DNA of 5,701 bases from Parachlamydiales bacterium (GTDB lineage Bacteria > Chlamydiota > Chlamydiia > Chlamydiales > SM23-39). The notes below the pieces were generated by a model, which made no database searches, was not told where the DNA came from, and saw only the letters and a list, made by a program, of their open reading frames with translations. Of this stretch, positions 1 through 5,010 are shown piece after piece. The position numbers and the translations under genes were made by a program. The stretch covers positions 1 to 5,701 of the forward strand of contig JAGVDZ010000189.1 of the NCBI GenBank assembly GCA_020058465.1, given 5' to 3'. The stretch's first letter is position 1, and each line of letters begins with the position of its first letter.

Positions 1-516
1 CCCACCCTGACGCATGAGAGGGCCTAAGCGCGCCACTAGGCTTACAAAGGAGTATGAAGAAGCGCTGATTGCCGCCAAATACCCTTGTCTCGATGTGGCG
101 AGAAGATCTTTTGTCACTTCAGGGGCATTGGCCAAGCTATGCACCAAGAAATCAATCTTCCCATAGTCAGAAGCAATCTGCTCTGCTACTTCTTGAATCG
201 TGTAACCAGATAATCCCGCATAACGCTTATGACTCTTGACTTCATCGGGCACATCTAACGGTGTGTCAAAGCTCGCATCGAGAGGATAGACCTTGCCAAT
301 CTCGAAAAGCCTCCCATCCGAAAGACGCCGCGATGCATCGAACTTGCCCTGTCTCCAGGACATATTGAAAATGTTGACCACAGGCGCCCAAGTGCCCACT
401 AAAATTTCAACACCTTCCTCAGCAAGCGCCTTGGCAATCGCCCAACCAAATCCATGGTCATCTCCCACACCTGCAATGAACGCCCTTTTCCCTCTTAGCT
501 CTTGTCTCGGATGCAT
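1..516 (-). CDS. fabI: Enoyl-[acyl-carrier-protein] reductase (NADH), chlamydial/plant type; 5' part, cut by the left window edge
   Basis: Reduces the enoyl-ACP double bond with NADH in the last step of each type II fatty-acid elongation cycle, in the cytosol. 172 codons are visible of an expected roughly 300. The N-terminus has the glycine-rich nucleotide loop [18 protein letters not shown] (residues 15-32) and then GTWAP (41-45). A long insertion follows (about 47-110, with the segments [12 protein letters not shown] and [10 protein letters not shown]), which marks the chlamydial/plastid subfamily and is absent from E. coli FabI. HSLANAPE (126-133) and SASSYSF (151-157) are next. Tyr155 corresponds to E. 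coli Tyr146; the catalytic Tyr/Lys pair lies beyond the edge. The ATG at 516 is the only sensible start: an in-frame stop (TAA, minus strand, 526-528) lies just upstream, and homologues begin a few residues before the loop. A GAGGG stretch 14 bases upstream is a poor, distant ribosome site. The gene is transcribed divergently from parA. Assignment is secure. Confidence 0.95.
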   Translation of the reverse strand, partial: MHPRQELRGKRAFIAGVGDDHGFGWAIAKALAEEGVEILVGTWAPVVNIFNMSWRQGKFDASRRLSDGRLFEIGKVYPLDASFDTPLDVPDEVKSHKRYAGLSGYTIQEVAEQIASDYGKIDFLVHSLANAPEVTKDLLATSRQGYLAAISASSYSFVSLVARLGPLMRQGG

Positions 517-645
517 ACCTTGTGTTTAAACCCTCTTGTTTCAACCAGCCCATGAGAATACCTTAGAGTCGCTTTTTTTTAAAAACTCAATGAATAAAAA
601 TTTGTATTGAAATAGGATGAGGGGAGAGTGCTGGGAGGTACGGCG
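517..645. promoter_or_regulatory. Divergent intergenic spacer between fabI and parA
   Basis: This 129-bp spacer must carry the promoter for fabI (leftward) and that of parA (rightward), because both genes begin here. It is AT-rich in the middle. An unbroken run of eight T followed by five A (573-585) could give curved or rigid DNA, or act as an UP-like element. I could not find a convincing spaced -35/-10 pair on either strand, so exact promoters are not called. No parS-like palindrome (TGTTTCACGTGAAACA type) is present, although a ParA gene follows. Confidence 0.4.
633..639 (+). promoter_or_regulatory. Shine-Dalgarno sequence deciding the parA start
   Basis: GGGAGGT is a near-perfect Shine-Dalgarno match, 6 bases before the GTG at 646. 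It supports 646 over the in-frame upstream GTG at 628, whose own candidate site (GAGGGGAG, 619-626) is almost directly against the codon. Starting at 646 also gives the usual ParA N-terminus, with the P-loop about nine residues in. Confidence 0.7.
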
Positions 646-1470
646 GTGCGCACAATTGCCATTTTGAATCAAAAGGGAGGGTCAGGGAAAACAACGACAG
701 CGGTCAACTTGGCAGCTGCCCTTGCAGAGCTGGGTAAGAAAGTACTTCTCATTGATCTTGATCCACAAGGGTCTGCCTCTCTCTGGCTAGGATTAAAAGA
801 CAAAGGACAACCCCTCTATAACGTTTTTGTCGAAGAAGGGCAACCCATCTTGACAGCTGTTCAAAAGACCAAGTGGACCCACCTCGATATCATCCCCTCC
901 TCACCCATCTTAGGTCATGTCGAGAAAGTGCTCGCCTCCGAAATGGCGGCCGAAATGATTTTGAAAACAAAGTTTGAAGAGCTCTTCTCTTGGGACTACG
1001 TCTTGATCGATTGTCCCCCTACACTGGGACTTTTATCTCTGAATGCACTGACCTTTGTCCAACATGTCCTCATCCCAGTCGAGGCCCACGTAATGGCTCT
1101 TCATGGCCTTGTACAACTGATGAAAACAGTCCAAACAGTCAGACAAAGACTCAACCCTGCTCTAGACATTCTCGCCATCGTCCCTTGCCGTGTTGATTTT
1201 CGAACAAAGCATGCCCAAGAGATCCTGAGCCAACTCCATCAACGATTCCCTAGTTTAGTCTCTAAAACTGTCATTCGAGAAAATGTCCGTCTCGCAGAAG
1301 CACCTCTCCACATCAGCCCCATCACCCACTATGCACCCCAGTCCAAAGGTGCCGAAGATTACCGAAGCCTTTCTCTTGAAATTGACCAGCCTAGTACTTC
1401 TACCCCACCTCAGGGATATACCCCAAAATGCAGTGATCCCATTGATCTCGTGGGTAAAGTTGACACATGA
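646..1470 (+). CDS. parA: ParA/Soj-family partitioning ATPase
   Basis: A Walker-type ATPase of the ParA/MinD superfamily. Relatives bind DNA non-specifically as ATP-bound dimers and move or position chromosomes, plasmids or protein cargo, usually stimulated by ParB. With the GTG start at 646 it has 274 residues, normal for a short Soj-like ParA with no N-terminal helix-turn-helix. The deviant Walker A motif KGGSGKTT is at residues 10-17 (signature Lys10, P-loop Lys15). The A' motif DLDPQGSAS is at 37-45 and Walker B with VLIDCPPTLGLLSLNAL at 119-135. The late family motif IRENVRLAEAP…YAPQSKGAEDY spans 210-239. After about residue 246 a 28-residue tail rich in Pro, Ser and Thr has no family counterpart I know. 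It is encoded where the gene overlaps the converging peptidase gene. No parB lies nearby, so it may be an orphan or act with a distant ParB. Family assignment is secure; the cargo is unknown. Confidence 0.93.
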   Translation: MRTIAILNQKGGSGKTTTAVNLAAALAELGKKVLLIDLDPQGSASLWLGLKDKGQPLYNVFVEEGQPILTAVQKTKWTHLDIIPSSPILGHVEKVLASEMAAEMILKTKFEELFSWDYVLIDCPPTLGLLSLNALTFVQHVLIPVEAHVMALHGLVQLMKTVQTVRQRLNPALDILAIVPCRVDFRTKHAQEILSQLHQRFPSLVSKTVIRENVRLAEAPLHISPITHYAPQSKGAEDYRSLSLEIDQPSTSTPPQGYTPKCSDPIDLVGKVDT

Positions 1471-2374
1471 ACTGGTGCAAAGCCTTCTGACTCATCAAAA
1501 CACCTACAGAAGGATCAAACCAGCAGGTCTGATCTGGGGCTTTGAAAAGGATCGTCACATGCCCTTCTTGTTTGGTTCGAGATATCAAATAAAAGATGTA
1601 GGCACCTTCGCCTAATTGATCGAAACTGCCACAAAGAAAGGCATTCCGAGACGACAAAGGCAACTCCTGCACATAAATCCCATATTGACTCAACATATAT
1701 CTTGGAATTATAACAATCTTCTTCAAGGAATCCTGAGGCTCCGAATTTTCAGAGTAGAGAATGGGCTGGAGCATCTGTTGCAAAACTTGTAGAAAATAAG
1801 CCCTTTGACCCGAGCCTTCCTCATAAGAGCGTAATACTTGAAATAAAGGTTCTTTTTCAAAATAAACCCGTATTAAACAGTCGATGACCATACCACTACA
1901 TACACCATAAGCGACTGGATGCCAATTTGAAAGACCTTGAGGATCTAGCATTATTTTTAATTGGCTGAAGCGGTCTTGATCCGGCTCGATCAAAGGATCT
2001 AACAAATGAGACACCAAGTCTAAAGCATATTCTTCCGAGTGCTCGGCATTCGAAGATGGAGAAGTCCATACTTCCAATGGATTCAAAGGCACATCGACCC
2101 CTGGATGATTCCCCGAAAAGGTCAAAATGGACCCACGAAAGACCCAGTAATGATCAAACCTATGAGCTAGAGACAAATGTTGCGTACGGCTACGCATCCA
2201 AGATACCCGTTGATCCAAAAATACCCCCATCGTGCAAGCACACTTCCACAAAACATAGAGGACCAAAGCAACAATCCGGTGCACTAAACTTTGTAAGCAA
2301 AGCCGGCATTCTCCCCAACACGACAAGTGGATAGGTTCTGGCCAACGTCGATCAACTTCTAGAACAGGATACAT
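1400..2374 (-). CDS. Candidate C58 (YopT/AvrPphB-like) papain-fold cysteine peptidase, possible secreted effector
   Basis: A 324-residue protein that I would call hypothetical apart from its triad pattern. A Cys sits in a helix-start context, YGVCSGMVIDCL (Cys159). A His follows in a strand, GHVTILF (His272), and an Asp in WFDPSVG (Asp287). This matches the C58 signatures GxC, GH and FDPxxG. The Cys-His gap is 113 and the His-Asp gap 15, close to AvrPphB (as I recall, C98/H212/D227) and YopT (C139/H258/D274). C58 enzymes are type III-secreted effectors or toxin domains that cleave host proteins such as prenylated Rho GTPases or kinases. Residues 1-155 are not recognised. They include a hydrophobic stretch at about 29-52 that could be a membrane helix, and a Cys-rich N-terminus (C19, C23, C26, C45, C47). 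The ATG at 2374 follows a promoter candidate but no clear ribosome site, so a later start is possible. The 3' end overlaps parA by 71 bp. Other clan CA families (C39, C70) are alternatives. The function is inferred from motifs only. Confidence 0.6.
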   Translation of the reverse strand: MYPVLEVDRRWPEPIHLSCWGECRLCLQSLVHRIVALVLYVLWKCACTMGVFLDQRVSWMRSRTQHLSLAHRFDHYWVFRGSILTFSGNHPGVDVPLNPLEVWTSPSSNAEHSEEYALDLVSHLLDPLIEPDQDRFSQLKIMLDPQGLSNWHPVAYGVCSGMVIDCLIRVYFEKEPLFQVLRSYEEGSGQRAYFLQVLQQMLQPILYSENSEPQDSLKKIVIIPRYMLSQYGIYVQELPLSSRNAFLCGSFDQLGEGAYIFYLISRTKQEGHVTILFKAPDQTCWFDPSVGVLMSQKALHQFMCQLYPRDQWDHCILGYIPEVG

Positions 2375-2401
2375 GTAAAGTTATAAATTTTATCTATTAT
2401 A

Positions 2402-2429
2402 ATTATATGTAATTTCAGAAATAGCACAA
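2402..2429 (-). promoter_or_regulatory. Sigma70-type promoter candidate for the C58-like peptidase gene
   Basis: Read on the minus strand, TTGTGC (2429-2424) is followed after 16 bases by a perfect TATAAT (2407-2402). A second TATAAT lies directly behind it. Transcription would begin near 2395, about 20 bases before the ATG at 2374. It sits in the most AT-rich stretch of the window, the 66-bp gap between the 423-aa gene and the peptidase gene. This suggests the peptidase gene has its own transcription start and is not only read through from the genes upstream. Confidence 0.5.
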
Positions 2430-2440
2430 AACTTAAAAAA

Positions 2441-3712
2441 TTATTTTTGATAGCAAGAAATTCTTATTGTCACAAAGTCAGACCTCCTTAGAATTCGAAG
2501 TCCCACCTTCCAATCATACGCCGGCAAGATCGCCTCCTCTTGGAATTTTCGAGAGTCGAGCTGAAGGGGCCTCGTTCCTTGAGCCACTTGCCCCACCCAC
2601 GCAATCTCCCCCTCTAAAGTATCGAATGAAACCTGCCACTTCATAAGTTGACCACGCAGTTGTGTGGTCAGCTCTAATGAGTCTTTCATCCTAAATAAAG
2701 TTGCCCTTTTTCCTTGTACAAACCATTGGTGATCTGGATGTCGATTCAAGTAGATCAGCACTTCAAAAAGATCTTTTTTCAACGGAGAAAACGGGGTATG
2801 AAGATCCAATAAAAACACACCAGGTTCGCTTGTGGGTCTTGCCTGTTCAAAATAAAGGCTATGAATATGCCCTAAACTGCCTTCCCAAAATAGGTGACAC
2901 CCCTCCTGACCCACACCCACCACAGCCCCATTCAATAATTCATCTTGAGGATGAAGGCTGTCTATCTGAAGTGGAGATACAAGGGCCGCTTGCAACATGC
3001 AAAAATGGGGTCTTAAAAGACGCGATCTTGTCGGCGTATAAAAAAGGGACCACTCGAGGGGATGACACGATACAAAGACCCCTTCTTGCCAAAAAGGCCC
3101 CTCCAAAAGAAGAGACAGTCGATCACTGTAGCCTCCTTTGAAACAGGATGGAGAGCATGCCTCTGCTTTTCTCTCGTGTGTGGGGGAAATGTGGATAAGC
3201 TCTTCGGTCAACAGCTCCTCAAACCAGGTATCAGCGCCCTTACAAGAGAAAGCAACACCTGTCTCTCGAATCGAACAAAGGGCCAAATAGCGTCGCTTCC
3301 AAAGGGGGGGGAAATCAAAAGATTCGATAGCCAAAAGCCCCTTTGTAATCACCTCTTGTAAAGCTTGAGAGATTGGAGAATTGAGATAGGAAGCCCTATG
3401 GACGATCATCTGCAAAGCGCTCAGCTGCTTCAACGTATCTACTGGATGCGAAGGATCTGGATACTGATGGAGATATTTTGGAAATAGGTAGCTTGAGGTC
3501 TGGAAAGCCAAAAGACGGTGCAGTCTTGTCGTCGCTTCTCGAACTAGATCTCCTTCTTTATGCATAAAGAGGATCAATATCGCACAGGCATTTTCATAAA
3601 GGGGGATCCGATGCGTCAAGCGTCCCTCGAAGTCGACTTCGTGAATCCAATTTGTCAAAGGAGACTCGTAGAGTCTTACCGCCTTCAGAAATTGAGGAAG
3701 ATAAGGGCTCAT
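2441..3712 (-). CDS. Unrecognised 423-aa protein, helical N-terminal half and beta-rich C-terminal half
   Basis: I do not recognise this protein. It has no signal peptide, no clear membrane helix and no nucleotide-binding motif. Residues 1-175 look mainly alpha-helical, with amphipathic segments around 41-82 and 95-133 and several aromatic residues (YLFPKYLHQYPDP, 76-87). Residues about 260-420 alternate like beta strands (for example KRATLFRMKDSLEL, 335-348, and WKVGLRILRRSDFVTIRI, 401-418), suggesting a beta-sandwich. An all-helical domain followed by a beta-sandwich recalls polysaccharide-lyase or heparinase-like enzymes, but I see no catalytic signature, so that is speculation. Its ATG overlaps the stop of the upstream HAD gene (ATGA, 3712-3709), so it is very probably co-transcribed and translationally coupled with it. 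A GAGGG directly against the start codon is too close to be a normal ribosome site. The open frame is long and intact, so the gene itself is credible. Confidence 0.8.
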   Translation of the reverse strand: MSPYLPQFLKAVRLYESPLTNWIHEVDFEGRLTHRIPLYENACAILILFMHKEGDLVREATTRLHRLLAFQTSSYLFPKYLHQYPDPSHPVDTLKQLSALQMIVHRASYLNSPISQALQEVITKGLLAIESFDFPPLWKRRYLALCSIRETGVAFSCKGADTWFEELLTEELIHISPTHERKAEACSPSCFKGGYSDRLSLLLEGPFWQEGVFVSCHPLEWSLFYTPTRSRLLRPHFCMLQAALVSPLQIDSLHPQDELLNGAVVGVGQEGCHLFWEGSLGHIHSLYFEQARPTSEPGVFLLDLHTPFSPLKKDLFEVLIYLNRHPDHQWFVQGKRATLFRMKDSLELTTQLRGQLMKWQVSFDTLEGEIAWVGQVAQGTRPLQLDSRKFQEEAILPAYDWKVGLRILRRSDFVTIRISCYQK

Positions 3713-4548
3713 CCCTCGATACCCAACGCAATCTTTAACGCCTGAATTAACCCCCCATCTTCACTCGAAGGTGCGATGAAATCGGCAATCTTACGCAGCC
3801 CTTCTGGAGCATGAGACATCGCAATTTTGATATCGGCAGCTCGCAAAAGACTCATATCATTTTCATCATCGCCTACCGCAATCACCTGCCCGTAGCGCCC
3901 TTCCTGACGAAACACCTCCTCCAAAGCTGATCCCTTGGAAACACTCACATCAGTTGCCAACGTCAGGTACTGCCCACTCAGAAAGGGATCTCGGATAAAA
4001 CTCAGGTGAAAAAGGGATGTTTCCTTCAGACGCATAAACACTTTACGCATCGTGACCGGAGAGCCAAAACACTTGACCAAGGGAAAGCGCTCTAAAGAGA
4101 ACCTCTCCACGCTTCGCCATAGAGCCGCTTCCCTCTCTTGAGCACGCGCAACATACGCCAACTGTTCTGATGTTAATCGGCTAGGACGATAAAAACAAAC
4201 ATCCCCCACCTCAACGCCCCCATACACGACAAAATCAGAAGGGATCCCACGATAGGCCTTTTCAATCCAGGGCAAGACAGCACTCGGCAGATAGCGCTTA
4301 AACCAAATCTGACGAGATGGGATCTCCATCACTAAAGAACCATTTTGAGCCACCAAAACGTATGGAAACGAAAGAGCTGATAAAATCCGCTGGGCAAATG
4401 TACACGAACGCCCCGTTGCAAACACAATTCTCCATCCGAGCCTCTCGTAGAGACGGGACAAAAACACGTTTGTTTCCTCTTTGAGGAATCCTTGCCGGTC
4501 TGTAATCGTGCCGTCGATATCGAGAGCTACCCATCCCCGGTACGCCAT
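3709..4548 (-). CDS. Cof-type HAD-IIB family sugar/small-molecule phosphatase
   Basis: A cytosolic Mg2+-dependent phosphohydrolase of the haloacid dehalogenase superfamily, 279 residues, normal for the Cof/YbiV/sucrose-phosphatase-like group. Motif I is LDIDGT, with nucleophile Asp10 and acid/base Asp12. Motif II is FATGRS with Thr45. Motif III is Lys205 in VSKGSAL. Motif IV is GDDENDMSLL (226-235) with Asp227 and Asp231. The segment between motifs II and III (about 85-195) is the C2B cap that sets substrate choice. The cap includes PSDFVVYGG and VTMRKVFM, from which I cannot name the substrate. The gene leads a two-gene unit with the 423-aa protein (4-bp ATGA overlap). Its ATG lies 42 bp from the divergent FliO-like gene, and only a weak AAGG 14 bases upstream could serve as a ribosome site. 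From memory, Chlamydia trachomatis has a HAD hydrolase of this kind beside fabI (CT103/CT104). All motifs are intact. Confidence 0.93.
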   Translation of the reverse strand: MAYRGWVALDIDGTITDRQGFLKEETNVFLSRLYERLGWRIVFATGRSCTFAQRILSALSFPYVLVAQNGSLVMEIPSRQIWFKRYLPSAVLPWIEKAYRGIPSDFVVYGGVEVGDVCFYRPSRLTSEQLAYVARAQEREAALWRSVERFSLERFPLVKCFGSPVTMRKVFMRLKETSLFHLSFIRDPFLSGQYLTLATDVSVSKGSALEEVFRQEGRYGQVIAVGDDENDMSLLRAADIKIAMSHAPEGLRKIADFIAPSSEDGGLIQALKIALGIEG

Positions 4549-4562
4549 GAACAGTGCACACC

Positions 4563-4570
4563 TTGTACAA
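4563..4570. repeat. 8-bp palindrome TTGTACAA in the divergent spacer
   Basis: A perfect 8-bp palindrome lies midway in the 42-bp gap between the divergent HAD and FliO-like genes, with GTGCAC (4554-4559) just beside it. The position suits an operator for either gene, but so short a palindrome can occur by chance. Confidence 0.2.
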
Positions 4571-4580
4571 AAAAGGAAAG

Positions 4581-4585
4581 AGAGG
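4581..4585 (+). promoter_or_regulatory. Ribosome binding site deciding the start of the FliO-like gene
   Basis: AGAGG, preceded by AAAGGAAAG, lies 5 bases before the GTG at 4591. The open frame extends upstream to an ATG at 4492, but that would overlap the start of the HAD gene antisense and add a charged stretch of about 33 residues with no family counterpart. GTG 4591 is therefore preferred. Confidence 0.55.
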
Positions 4586-4590
4586 ATAGA

Positions 4591-4968
4591 GTGACTCCTG
4601 TTTTAAATATAGCGTTCCTTTTGGAAGATCCCACATCTGTCCCGCAGTTTGGCTATCTCTTTGCCAAAATGTTCGCCATGCTCGTCCTTCTTGTTGCCTT
4701 AATGCTGTTGAGCTTTTGGGCCTTGAAAAGGTTATTTCTCCGACGAGGGGTTCTCTATGCCCCTTCAATTCAAATCCTCGAAAGAAAATGGATATCTCAA
4801 AAAACTTCTTTACTTCTCGTCTCTGTACGGGGCAAAGAGCTCTTGTTGTCAGAGTCACAGTTTGAGGTACGTCAGATCCAATTCCCGAAGGCTGGCTGTA
4901 GCCACTGCCTACCCACAATAGCAAGCTCTCAAGAAAGTGTCGAAAAAGAGACGCCTTATACCATTTGA
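4591..4968 (+). CDS. FliO-like small single-pass membrane protein
   Basis: 125 residues from the GTG at 4591. A membrane helix spans about residues 21-45 (LLVALMLLSFWALKRL at its end), followed by a basic cytoplasmic edge KRLFLRR. A compact beta-rich domain follows at about 60-97, IQILERKWISQKTSLLLV…GKELLLSESQFEVRQI. This order, with WxxKRL after the helix, then a strand ending in a Lys/Arg, then LLLVxVxGKELLL, is the FliO pattern as I remember it from E. coli. FliO is an assembly helper for the FliP pore of the flagellar type III export gate, in the inner membrane. Residues 98-125 are polar and contain a CxxC pair (Cys103, Cys106) of unknown meaning. No other flagellar gene is in the window. 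The gene stands alone between divergent and convergent neighbours. It may be a flagellar remnant, a T3SS helper or an unrelated look-alike. Confidence 0.6.
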   Translation: MTPVLNIAFLLEDPTSVPQFGYLFAKMFAMLVLLVALMLLSFWALKRLFLRRGVLYAPSIQILERKWISQKTSLLLVSVRGKELLLSESQFEVRQIQFPKAGCSHCLPTIASSQESVEKETPYTI

Positions 4969-4993
4969 ATTCATTTGTGTATAAATATGAATT
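4968..4993. terminator. Weak hairpin between converging FliO-like and hemL genes
   Basis: AATTCAT (4968-4974) and ATGAATT (4987-4993) form a perfect 7-bp stem around a 12-base loop, in the 42-bp gap where the two genes meet tail to tail. It contains one G-C pair and lacks a proper U-run, so it would be a weak terminator at best. The position is right for a shared bidirectional terminator. Confidence 0.25.
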
Positions 4994-5010
4994 TATTTCT
5001 CGCGAACAGT

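Noticed and set aside
540..565. Possible parS-like site around TTGTTTCAACC
   Set aside because: Only the left half resembles parS; the inverted right half is missing.
587..610. Short inverted repeat TCAAT/ATTGA upstream of parA
   Set aside because: Five-base AT-rich arms with a 14-base gap are expected by chance in such sequence.
1283..1615. 110-codon plus-strand frame spanning the parA end and the peptidase gene
   Set aside because: It overlaps the conserved ParA C-terminal motif in another frame; low-complexity Ser/Pro/His translation typical of a shadow.
2056..2334. 92-codon plus-strand frame opposite the N-terminal part of the peptidase gene
   Set aside because: Antisense to the 324-aa frame, no ribosome site, and composition typical of an out-of-frame reading.
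2701..3141. 146-codon open frame on the plus strand, antisense to the 423-aa gene
   Set aside because: It lies wholly inside a longer intact frame with coherent predicted structure and shows no domain or good start signal.
4298..4924. 208-codon open frame on the minus strand across the HAD and FliO-like genes
   Set aside because: It is a shadow: it covers the starts of two well-supported genes in other frames and its translation has no family-like features.
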